From Xenophilus azovorans DSM 13620 (lineage in GTDB: Bacteria; Pseudomonadota; Gammaproteobacteria; Burkholderiales; Burkholderiaceae_C): a stretch of 64,000 nt of DNA. The stretch's first letter is position 1. The number at the start of each line of letters is the position of its first letter. The notes below the pieces were generated by a model. It saw nothing but the letters and a program-made list of their open reading frames with translations, had not been told where the DNA came from and searched no databases. Position numbers and translations under genes: made by a program. The stretch spans positions 62,001 to 126,000 of the forward strand of contig NZ_JQKD01000006.1 of the NCBI RefSeq assembly GCF_000745855.1. Direction: 5' to 3'. Below are positions 1 through 7,553 of the stretch, in pieces.

Positions 1-3000
1 CCGGCCCCACGTTGGTGGCGGGGCCGCCGTTCACGCCCAGGTTCCAGCCGGCATTGGCCACGCTGGACACCGCCTCCAGCTGGCTCACGTTCACCGCGTC
101 CGTCTGGTTGACGCCGGCCGCGACGTTCGTGATCACGTTGCCGCCGTTGTTCAGGCCGGTGTTGGTGAGGCTCACCGTGCCGTTGGGACCGCCGGCGATG
201 CTCACGCCGTCGGTGTTCATCGTGGTGTTGCCGGTGGTCACGCTGTCGAACGACACGTTCGGATTCGTGGCGATGGTCAGCGTGCTGCCGTTCTGCGTCA
301 GCGAGATGTTGTCGCCCGCCACGTAGGTGGCCGTCCCGCTCGGCGCCACGTTGGCCACGGAGGTGCCGCTGACCGTGCCGGTGCCGGTCTGCCCGGTGGT
401 CATGTTCCAGCCGGCGCTGGCCGTGCTGCTGACCTGCTGCAGCGCGTCCTGCACCGTGTTGTAGGTGTTGCCCCCCACCGTCAGCACCGTGTTCAGCACG
501 TTCGTGGCCGGGTTGTACGTCGTACCGCCGCCGATGGAATTGGCAATGGTCGTGCCGAGGCCATACAACTGGCTGCCGTTCACCGCATCGGTGCTGGTGC
601 TGCCGATGGTGCCCGGCGCGACGTTGGTGATCACCAGATTGCCGGCGTCGATGCCCGCGGTGGTCATGCTGGGTCCGCCGGCGATGGTCACCCCGTCGGT
701 GTTCATCACCGTATCGCCGGTGGTCACGCTGTCGAAGCTGACGTCCTTCTTGGTCGCCACGGTCACGTCGCTGCCGTTGCGGGTGATCTCGATGTTGTCG
801 CCATCGAGAAACTGCACCGTGTCGCCCGGTGCGACGTTGCTCGCGGCGTCGCCGTTGGCCTGGAGGTTCCAGCCCGCGCCTGCGACCTTGGTGACGGCCT
901 CGATCGCCTGGTTGGTGGCGTACAACTGGCTTCCGTTGATCGCATCGGTGCTGGTCTGGCTGATGCGGCCGGCGGCCACGTTGGTGATCTGGCGCTCCGA
1001 ATCCGCGGCGCCGACGCTCACCACGCTGGTCGGGTTGATGCCCTGGAAGTTGTAGGTCGTGCCATTGATGGTGACGCTCGCGGTGGGGTTGGCCGCGGCG
1101 GTCGTGCTGCCGGAGCCCAACGCCACGTCGTCGACGTTGTTCGCCGCGGCGCCCGCCCCGACGGCCACCGTGTTGCTGGCGCCCAGCACGGCGCCATGGC
1201 CGATCCCGACCACGCTGTCCGCCGCGGCGGCAACGCTCAGGTTGTTACCGAGGAGCTGCGAGTTGACGACCCCTGCACCGACGTTCTGGGTGTTGTTGCC
1301 GATGAGCTGGCTGTTGGTCAGGCCGGTCAGCACGCTGGTGTTGCCCAGCGCGTTCATGCCGGTGATGACGCTGCCCGTAGCATTGGCCACGTTGAGGTTG
1401 GCACCCGTGATCGCGCTGACGTTCGAGTTGCTGACCTTGTTCAGCGCCCCGCTGACCATGACCCCCTGGCCGCCGGTCAGCTCGTTGTTGGAGCCGAAGA
1501 CCATGGAACTGGTGGCGCCGGTCACGTTGTTGAAGCCGCCGATGACGCCCGCCTGCGTGGAGTCCGTCGTGTTGTTGGTCTGGCCCAGCGTCCAGGAATT
1601 CGTGCTGTTGTCGATGACGGAGGCGTCGCCGATCACGATCGACTTCTCGCTGCCGCCGCCGAGCACCTTGGCTTCCGGGCCGATGGCGATGGACCTGACC
1701 GACTCCGTCGCCGCCTCGTAGCCGACGGCGATCGACCTGCCCTTGTCACCCGCCGGATTGGGCGACGTGGGCAGGCGCTGGCCGTTCGCCGAGGCGCCCG
1801 CCCCGATCGCGACGTCTTCGTCGAGCTGCGCGGACGCACGGGTGCCCGCAGCCAGCGAATTCGTGCCCGCCGCGCCGTCGTTGTCGTAGTTGCCCTGCGT
1901 CGTGGTGCCGTCGTTGACGCTGTAGTAGTGGGTCTGGTTGCTGCTGAGCTGGCTCACGTTGACGGCATCGGTCGGATTGGTCCCCGCCGCGACGTTCGTG
2001 ATGACCAGGCCGCCGGCATTGATGCCCGTGGTGGTCATGCTCGGCCCGCCGGCAATGGTCACGCCGGAGGCGTTCATCACCGTGCCGCCGGTCGTCACGG
2101 TGGTGAAGGTGGGCGTCATGCTGGTGCCGATGGTCACGCCCGTGCCGCTCTGGGTCAGCGCCATGTTGTTGCCGGCCGTGAACGTGGCGGTGCCGCCGGG
2201 CGCCACGTTGGCGACGCTGGTGCCCGATGCCGTGCCCGTGCCGGTCGCGGCCGTGGTCACGTTCCAGCCCTGGCCGACGTAGCCCAGCGCGTCCTGCACC
2301 GTGTTGTAGGTGGTGCCTCCCACCGTCAGCCCGGTGGTGAGCGTGTTGGTGTTCCCGTCGTAGGTGGTGGTGCCGCCGATCGAATTGGCGATGGTGGTGC
2401 CCAGGCCGTGGAGTTGGCTGCCGTTGACGGCGTCTTCGCTGGTGCTGCTGATGGTGCCCGGCGCGACGTTGGTGATCTTCATGTCGGCCGCGTCGATGCC
2501 GGTGGCCGTCATACTCGGGCCGCCCGTCACGAAGACGCCGCTGGTCGCCGTCACGCTGGTGAAGGTAGGCGTCATGCTCGTGGCGATGGTCAGGTCCTTG
2601 CCGGCCTGCGTGATCGCGATGTTGTTGCCCGCCACGAACTTGGCCGTGTCGGACGGCCCCACGTTGGCGACGCTGGTGCCCGTCGCCACGCCGGTGCCGG
2701 TGGCGCCGGTCGTCACGTTCCAGCCGGCGTTCGCGGTCTCGTCCACCCGGGTGAGCTGGCTCACGTTCACCGCGTCCGTCGGCGCGGAGCCGGCGGCCAC
2801 GTTGGTGATGCGCCGCTCGCTGCCGGCCGCGCCCACGGACACCTCGCCCACCGGCGCCAGGCCCGCCACCTTCGTGCTCGGCGCGCCGGTCGCCGGATCG
2901 ACGGGAATAAACGCCCCGGCGGAGAGCGTGCTGCCGTTGGCGATGCTGTTCGCGCCGAGCGCGACGTTGGTGTCGGTGCCGGTGCTGCTGACCTGGGCGT

Positions 3001-3850
3001 TGCGGCCGATGGCAACCGCGTCGGCGCTGATGCCCTTGGAGGCATAGCCGATGGCGATGCTCCGGTCGCCCGTGGCATAGGCCGCGGTGTTGGGGGCGGT
3101 GTCGCCGTTGTCGATCAGGTCCTGGAGCGTGCCGCCGCCGATGGCGATCGCGTTATTGCCATTGGCGTTGGTGCCCACGCCGATCGCGACCGTCGCGTGG
3201 CCGTCGCTGACGGACAGGGAGCCCAGCGCCACGGCGCCGTAGTCCTCATCCTTCTGCGCGCTCGTGGCGCCAGGCGGCAGGACCGACCCTGCGCGCGCCC
3301 TGTAGCCACCGGCATAGCCCGAAGTGGTGTAAACGTGCGCCAAGTTGCCCACCGCCGTGGCGCTGCTTGCCCAGGCCTTGGCGGCGTCGCCAAGGGCCAC
3401 GCCAGCCGTGCCGTTGACGTAGGCCCAGGAACCCAGTGCCGTTCCCGAACCAAAGCCCTCAACCTTTGAATTGATGCCAATCGCAGTGGAGTTGACTGTG
3501 AGCGCTTCCGCACCGTTGCCGATGGCAGTGGTACCACCGGCAGTTGCGTGAGCAATGGCGCCAATGGCAATGGCTGGCGCTCCGGTGCCTCCAAAGTTGG
3601 CCAGGGCGCCGTCGCCGACGGCAATGTCGCCCGCACCCGTGGCCGTGGCGCCCGCGCCACCCGTGAAACCCGTGCCAATGGCAGTTTGCGCCACGGCCGC
3701 CTGCGCCCCGCCAAGCGCGACCAGCACGGCCACTGCCACGCTGCGCAGCGACCGGCCGCCGCTTCTCTTGCCGCCTGCTGGGCTGATTTCAGACGCGGCC
3801 ACCCACGCCCCGAGCGATTCGTTCCAAATGGAACGATGGATTCTGTTCAT
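1..3850 (-). CDS. Trimeric autotransporter adhesin (YadA-like), 3' end outside window
   Basis: Reading leftwards from the ATG at 3850 the frame stays open for 1283 codons to the window edge, so the C-terminal membrane anchor is not seen. The N terminus is an extended signal peptide (ESPR) of the type MNRIHRSIWNESLGAWV, then a hydrophobic core at about residues 37-53 ending AAVAQ. This is typical of large type Vc adhesins. The passenger has YadA-head repeats of the AIG.GA/VALG.GA kind, neck/HIM motifs (INGSQLY, VNGSQLHG, TDAVNVSQL), and long stalk modules. One module (ITNVAPGTI..., DAVNGSQL, GGNTYNTVQDAL, GWN) occurs near 420-900 and again near 2270-2720, so the gene is internally duplicated. 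An AGGAGAG ribosome site lies 6 bases before the start. Surface attachment or autoagglutination is inferred from the family. Confidence 0.92.
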   Translation of the reverse strand, partial: MNRIHRSIWNESLGAWVAASEISPAGGKRSGGRSLRSVAVAVLVALGGAQAAVAQTAIGTGFTGGAGATATGAGDIAVGDGALANFGGTGAPAIAIGAIAHATAGGTTAIGNGAEALTVNSTAIGINSKVEGFGSGTALGSWAYVNGTAGVALGDAAKAWASSATAVGNLAHVYTTSGYAGGYRARAGSVLPPGATSAQKDEDYGAVALGSLSVSDGHATVAIGVGTNANGNNAIAIGGGTLQDLIDNGDTAPNTAAYATGDRSIAIGYASKGISADAVAIGRNAQVSSTGTDTNVALGANSIANGSTLSAGAFIPVDPATGAPSTKVAGLAPVGEVSVGAAGSERRITNVAAGSAPTDAVNVSQLTRVDETANAGWNVTTGATGTGVATGTSVANVGPSDTAKFVAGNNIAITQAGKDLTIATSMTPTFTSVTATSGVFVTGGPSMTATGIDAADMKITNVAPGTISSTSEDAVNGSQLHGLGTTIANSIGGTTTYDGNTNTLTTGLTVGGTTYNTVQDALGYVGQGWNVTTAATGTGTASGTSVANVAPGGTATFTAGNNMALTQSGTGVTIGTSMTPTFTTVTTGGTVMNASGVTIAGGPSMTTTGINAGGLVITNVAAGTNPTDAVNVSQLSSNQTHYYSVNDGTTTQGNYDNDGAAGTNSLAAGTRASAQLDEDVAIGAGASANGQRLPTSPNPAGDKGRSIAVGYEAATESVRSIAIGPEAKVLGGGSEKSIVIGDASVIDNSTNSWTLGQTNNTTDSTQAGVIGGFNNVTGATSSMVFGSNNELTGGQGVMVSGALNKVSNSNVSAITGANLNVANATGSVITGMNALGNTSVLTGLTNSQLIGNNTQNVGAGVVNSQLLGNNLSVAAAADSVVGIGHGAVLGASNTVAVGAGAAANNVDDVALGSGSTTAAANPTASVTINGTTYNFQGINPTSVVSVGAADSERQITNVAAGRISQTSTDAINGSQLYATNQAIEAVTKVAGAGWNLQANGDAASNVAPGDTVQFLDGDNIEITRNGSDVTVATKKDVSFDSVTTGDTVMNTDGVTIAGGPSMTTAGIDAGNLVITNVAPGTIGSTSTDAVNGSQLYGLGTTIANSIGGGTTYNPATNVLNTVLTVGGNTYNTVQDALQQVSSTASAGWNMTTGQTGTGTVSGTSVANVAPSGTATYVAGDNISLTQNGSTLTIATNPNVSFDSVTTGNTTMNTDGVSIAGGPNGTVSLTNTGLNNGGNVITNVAAGVNQTDAVNVSQLEAVSSVANAGWNLGVNGGPATNVGP

Positions 3851-4118
3851 GAAGTTCTCTCCTGAGTCGCCGCCCTCGCGGCCCATTGATTGCGCATACC
3901 TGCTTGAGGCAGCGCCGATCTTCCCCAGGAGGCCCTTTTTCTTACCCCTCACGACACACTGTTTGACACATTTAGGCGCGCAATGTCACAAAAGCAAAAA
4001 CCTTCCCGCCTTGCACGCAACCGCAATGCGCCTCAAGAGCAGGCATCTGCCGGCAACGCGAGGAAATGCCCTTGAGTGCCGATGCACCGCGGGTGGTCGA
4101 GTTGACTTAGACCGCCGG
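3851..4118. other. Intergenic region upstream of the adhesin
   Basis: These 268 bases lie between the stop of the membrane-anchored protein gene and the adhesin start, both on the minus strand. They are less GC-rich than their surroundings around 3950-4010, with A/T runs, and probably hold the adhesin promoter and 5' leader. I see no convincing -35/-10 pair, terminator hairpin or additional reading frame. Confidence 0.4.
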
Positions 4119-4796
4119 CTACCCGCCGTCGCCCATGCGGACCTCGATCCGCACCGCCGCGGCCGGGGGCTGGATCTGTTCGCGCATCCATTGCTGCGCG
4201 AATTCACGGATCGTCTTCTCGGCTGCCGGCGCCTGCATCTGCAGGTAGTCGACACGCTCGGCGCGGCGGGCGAGTTCGGGTCCCAGGTGCTTGAGCAGCA
4301 GCGCCTGGTTGGCGGCGGAACCCGGCGCCAGCAGGCCGCCTGTCTCGCTGCGGAACTGCGCCTTCTCAAGGTCGATGGCCGGCGGCAGCAGCGGTTGCGG
4401 CGCGGGCACGCTCAACACGTAGCCGTCGCCCGACGGCCGCAGGGTCCAGTTGTCCGCCAGCGGGATGCGGTACGTGTAGTGCACCGGGACCTTGATGGTC
4501 CCCACCCGCTGCCCCAGCAGCCAGCCGCAATCGCGCCACAGGCAGGTGCGCGACGAGCGCCAGCCGAACTCCTCCACCTTCACCAGCGTGGACACATCCA
4601 GATGGCCGCCGGGCGTTCGCAGCACCACCACCCGCGCCGGGTCGAGCACGTGGACTGCGACGTCGCCACGGCCGAAGGGCGGGCGATGGAACGCGAGCCA
4701 GGCAAGCGCGGCGACCAGGGCCGCCAGCACGGCCACCAGCGTCCAGGCCAGCGGTGCGCGGCGGCCCCGGGGAGCGCCTTCTTTCGGGCCGGCCAT
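4119..4796 (-). CDS. Membrane-anchored hypothetical protein (DUF4230-like)
   Basis: A 225-residue protein with a basic N terminus, one membrane segment at about residues 16-37 (LVAVLAALVAALAWLAF), and a soluble remainder presumably facing the periplasm. The outer part is mixed alpha/beta (RVGTIKVPVHYTYRIPL, then a helix with EKTIREFAQQWM near the end), which resembles DUF4230 proteins. That assignment is from memory of the family and only moderate. The start chosen is the ATG at 4796, 26 bases after the FIST gene stop; upstream in-frame sequence is arginine-rich shadow. It forms a likely operon with the FIST gene and phaM. No catalytic motif is evident. Confidence 0.6.
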   Translation of the reverse strand: MAGPKEGAPRGRRAPLAWTLVAVLAALVAALAWLAFHRPPFGRGDVAVHVLDPARVVVLRTPGGHLDVSTLVKVEEFGWRSSRTCLWRDCGWLLGQRVGTIKVPVHYTYRIPLADNWTLRPSGDGYVLSVPAPQPLLPPAIDLEKAQFRSETGGLLAPGSAANQALLLKHLGPELARRAERVDYLQMQAPAAEKTIREFAQQWMREQIQPPAAAVRIEVRMGDGG

Positions 4797-4822
4797 CACG
4801 CGAGGCGGTCGGCGCTGCCCGC

Positions 4823-6097
4823 TCAATCGGTGGTGAACACCGTCAGCACCCCGGTATAGCCGTACAGGTGGTGCCGCGCGATCTCTCCGCCGGCGAAGAA
4901 GCCAGTCAGCGGCACGTCGCCCAGCGCGTGGCGCACGATCTGCAGCTCGGCGTTGGGCGCGCCGAAGTGAGGGCCGCCGCGGCCGATGCAGCTCACGTAC
5001 ACGGCGCCGGCGATGCGGCGCGCGGGGTGCGGCGCGGCCTCGGCGTCGGTGGCGGCGACGGCGCGCGCGACGGCCAGGCTCTGCTCCTGCGGCTCCAGTT
5101 CCTCGCGGATCTCGGCGCAGATGCGCATCAGGTCGGCGCGGGCCGCCTGGGCGCTGCGCCGCACGAAGGCCAGGCGCATGCCGGACTCGACCTGGTCGGC
5201 GATGGCGACGCCGCGGCGGTTGGGGTCGAGCCCGATGATGTGGCGCACCCGCACGTCGGCGCCCAGGTGGCGCGTGCGGCGGCCGCCGTCGGCGCCGGGC
5301 GAGGCCAGGCCGGCGAGCGTGGCGCGCACGGTCTCGATGGCCTGCTCGGGGTCGTCCTCCAGCGAGACGTTCAGGTCGGCCAGCAGCACGTCCAGCGCCG
5401 GCGCACCGTCGAGCGTGAGCACGAGGTTGCCGTCGGCGCCGGTGATCTCGCGCTCGGCCGCGACCGGCTGGCAGCCCTGGGTGACGCGCGAGACCAGCCG
5501 CACGCCGGCGCCGAAGGCCACGCCCGACAGGCCGCCGCGGAACACGCCGCGCGCTGCGCCCTGCCCGCGCAGGTTGCCGTTGCCGCCGACGGCGAACTGC
5601 AGCGCCCCGGTGCGCCCGGACGACAGGCCGCCGAAGAGGTAGCCGGTGTCGGTGCGGCCCGCGATCTCCGCGATGAGGTCGGGCAGGTCGGGCGTCTCGC
5701 CGTCGGCGTGCACCAGGGCGGTGTGCGGCCGGAAGCGCGCGTTCGGCCCCGCACCGGCGGTCAGCGGCGCGACGCCAGAGAACACGCGGTACTGGTCGCC
5801 GGGCAGCGCCGCCAGCAGCACGCTCAGGGCGGGCTCGTCGATGTACTCGGCGTTGTTGGCGACGATGCCGGCGCCCACGGTGCCGGCCCAGTCGGTGATT
5901 TCGGGCAGTTCGGCGGCGAGGTGGTCGAGGATCTCCTGCGCCTCGGCGGCATAGTGGTCGGTGATGTAGAGCAGGCCCAGGGTGGGCGCGGACTCGTGGT
6001 CCGGCAGGGCCATCTGTGCGCGCAGTTGGGCGAGCACGAGGCCGGCGGCCATGCGCCATTGCGGATGGGTGGCGTGGCCGGAGGGGAACAGCTTCAT
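4823..6097 (-). CDS. FIST-domain sensory protein (FIST_N/FIST_C)
   Basis: A 424-residue cytoplasmic protein without signal peptide or membrane segment. The N-terminal half (TLGLLYITDHYAAEAQEIL, then GTVGAGIVANNAEY) matches FIST_N. The C-terminal third (GLDPNRRGVAIADQVESGM, YVSCIGRGG near residue 370, LTGFFAGGEIA and YGYTGVLTVF at the end) matches FIST_C. FIST domains are thought to bind small ligands, possibly amino acids, and are usually fused to signalling output domains. Here the module stands alone, so any output partner must be a separate protein. The ATG at 6097 starts the conserved MKLFPSGHATH segment. The Arg/Pro-rich extension further upstream is rejected as non-coding. It sits 40 bases after phaM and 26 before the membrane-anchored gene. 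Confidence 0.85.
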   Translation of the reverse strand: MKLFPSGHATHPQWRMAAGLVLAQLRAQMALPDHESAPTLGLLYITDHYAAEAQEILDHLAAELPEITDWAGTVGAGIVANNAEYIDEPALSVLLAALPGDQYRVFSGVAPLTAGAGPNARFRPHTALVHADGETPDLPDLIAEIAGRTDTGYLFGGLSSGRTGALQFAVGGNGNLRGQGAARGVFRGGLSGVAFGAGVRLVSRVTQGCQPVAAEREITGADGNLVLTLDGAPALDVLLADLNVSLEDDPEQAIETVRATLAGLASPGADGGRRTRHLGADVRVRHIIGLDPNRRGVAIADQVESGMRLAFVRRSAQAARADLMRICAEIREELEPQEQSLAVARAVAATDAEAAPHPARRIAGAVYVSCIGRGGPHFGAPNAELQIVRHALGDVPLTGFFAGGEIARHHLYGYTGVLTVFTTD

Positions 6098-6137
6098 GGG
6101 CGGCAGCGGCCGGCGCGGCGGCCGGCGGGTGTGAGGG

Positions 6138-6944
6138 TCATCGACGGGAGGCGGGCGCGGCCTTGGCCTTGGGGCGTGCACGCGCGGCCGTCTTGCGGGC
6201 CGGTGCGCGTGCCGCCGCTGCGGGCGCCTTCTTCTTCGCCGGGGTCTTGCGAGCGGCAGCGGGGGCGGCGGCCTTCCTGCGTTTCGCGCCGCCGGCGCCT
6301 GCATCACCGCCCGGCATCACCGGCATGCGCAGGTGGGCCGCGTCCTGCAACGCGTTGCTGGCGATCTCGCGGAACTGCTGGGTGAGCGCGCCCCACCACT
6401 GGAGCGGGTCGATCACGCCCGGCGCGGCGGCCGGCGCCTCGGCCTGCTTCGCAGCGGCGTCGGCGGGCTGCTCTTGCTCCTGCTCCTCCTCGGCATCGGC
6501 CTCGTCCTGCACGGGCTCGGGCGCGGCGGGCGGGGGCGGCGGCTCGGGTGCCGGCTGCGGCGGCTCCGCCGGCGCGGACGCCGCTGCTGCTGCGGCGCCG
6601 CGCACCGCTTCGGCGGCGCTGACGGTCGAGCGGGCGAAGGCGTTGGCAAGGTCCTCCATGCGCACGTTCATGCCCTGCAGCGTGGACAGGGTCATCTTCT
6701 GCACCTCCAGCGCCTGGATGGTGGCCTTGAGCGCGTGCACGTTCTGCTCCAGCCAGAACTGGACGGTCTTGAGTTCCTTGATGCGCTTGTCGATCTCTTC
6801 GACGCTGAGGGTCGGCGCCACCCAGTTCGACAGGCTGGGCATGCCCGGCACGACGCCCGACGCGGCCGCGCCGGTCAGGCTTTTGAGAAAGTCGAAACCG
6901 GGCACGAACTGGCTGAAGGCGAAGGGCTTGGCGTTGTCGGTCAT
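6138..6944 (-). CDS. phaM: PhaM-family polyhydroxyalkanoate granule regulatory protein
   Basis: 268 residues. The N terminus (FSQFVPGFDFLKSL) and the following helix (SVEEIDKRIKELKTVQFWLE, about residues 49-70) are the conserved PhaM region. A Pro/Ala/Glu linker follows, then WWGALTQQFREIASNAL, and a histone H1-like tail of Ala, Lys, Pro and Arg at about residues 215-268. In Ralstonia/Cupriavidus, PhaM activates PHB synthase PhaC1 and ties granules to the nucleoid through its basic tail. A GAGGAG site precedes the ATG at 6944. No PHA synthase is nearby. Two phasin-like genes lie at 20483-21619, so granule genes are split between two places in this window. Confidence 0.9.
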   Translation of the reverse strand: MTDNAKPFAFSQFVPGFDFLKSLTGAAASGVVPGMPSLSNWVAPTLSVEEIDKRIKELKTVQFWLEQNVHALKATIQALEVQKMTLSTLQGMNVRMEDLANAFARSTVSAAEAVRGAAAAAASAPAEPPQPAPEPPPPPAAPEPVQDEADAEEEQEQEQPADAAAKQAEAPAAAPGVIDPLQWWGALTQQFREIASNALQDAAHLRMPVMPGGDAGAGGAKRRKAAAPAAARKTPAKKKAPAAAARAPARKTAARARPKAKAAPASRR

Positions 6945-7047
6945 GCGGTCTCCTCTGAACCTCGGGATCGGGTGGTTTGGTGGCGTCGCGCAGCGCGGCA
7001 GGCGCCGCGCGTCCAGCTTACTCCACCCGGCTCCCGGCGCAGCGCGT

Positions 7048-7527
7048 TCAGTGCCGGTGCGCGCCGCCGCCCGGGGCCGCCGCGCGCACGGGCGCCTGGA
7101 CGGTCAGCGTGCTGGCGGCGCCCTGCGCATCCTCGAAGCGCAGCGTCAGCGGCACCGTGGCGCCGGCCTTCAGCGGCTGCGCCAGGTCCATCAGCATGAC
7201 GTGGTAGCCGCCGGGCTTGAGTTCGACGGCCTGGTGCGCGGGCAGCGCCAGCGACGGGATGCCGCGCATGCGCATGGTGTCGCCTTCCATCTTCATCTCG
7301 TGCACCTCGGCGACGTCGGCGGCGGGCGTGCTCACGCCCACCAGCTTCAGCGGCGCCTGGGCGGTGAGCGTCATGAAGGCGCCGGTGCCGCTCTGGCCCG
7401 GCACGGTGGCGCGCACCCAGGCGCCGTCGGCCTGCACCGGCGCGGCCGGCTGCGCGAAGGCGGCTGCGGCGCCCGCCAGGAGGACGAGGGCTGCGGCGGA
7501 TCGGAGGGTGGAGGAAAGGAAAGTCAT
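7048..7527 (-). CDS. Periplasmic copper chaperone PCu(A)C
   Basis: 159 residues with a signal peptide (RSAAALVLLAGAAAAFAQ) and a single PCu(A)C domain. The copper ligands are visible as HEMKMEGDTMRM and, about 20 residues later, GGYHVMLM, the H-M-X10-M-X21-H-X-M pattern of the family. The C terminus is His-rich (GGGAHRH). PCu(A)C delivers Cu(I) to the CuA or CuB site of cytochrome c oxidase in the periplasm. AAGGAG precedes the ATG by 7 bases. It is the last gene of a run with a TonB receptor (26-base gap) and a DUF2946 gene, a familiar copper-uptake arrangement. Confidence 0.93.
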   Translation of the reverse strand: MTFLSSTLRSAAALVLLAGAAAAFAQPAAPVQADGAWVRATVPGQSGTGAFMTLTAQAPLKLVGVSTPAADVAEVHEMKMEGDTMRMRGIPSLALPAHQAVELKPGGYHVMLMDLAQPLKAGATVPLTLRFEDAQGAASTLTVQAPVRAAAPGGGAHRH

Positions 7528-7553
7528 CGAAAGGCTCCTTCAAGTGGTGAGTG

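Noticed and set aside
1196-3469. A 757-codon open frame on the plus strand
   Set aside because: It is antisense to the autotransporter, and its translation is low-complexity Arg/Gly/Ala/Val/Asp with no domain. High GC keeps the frame open.
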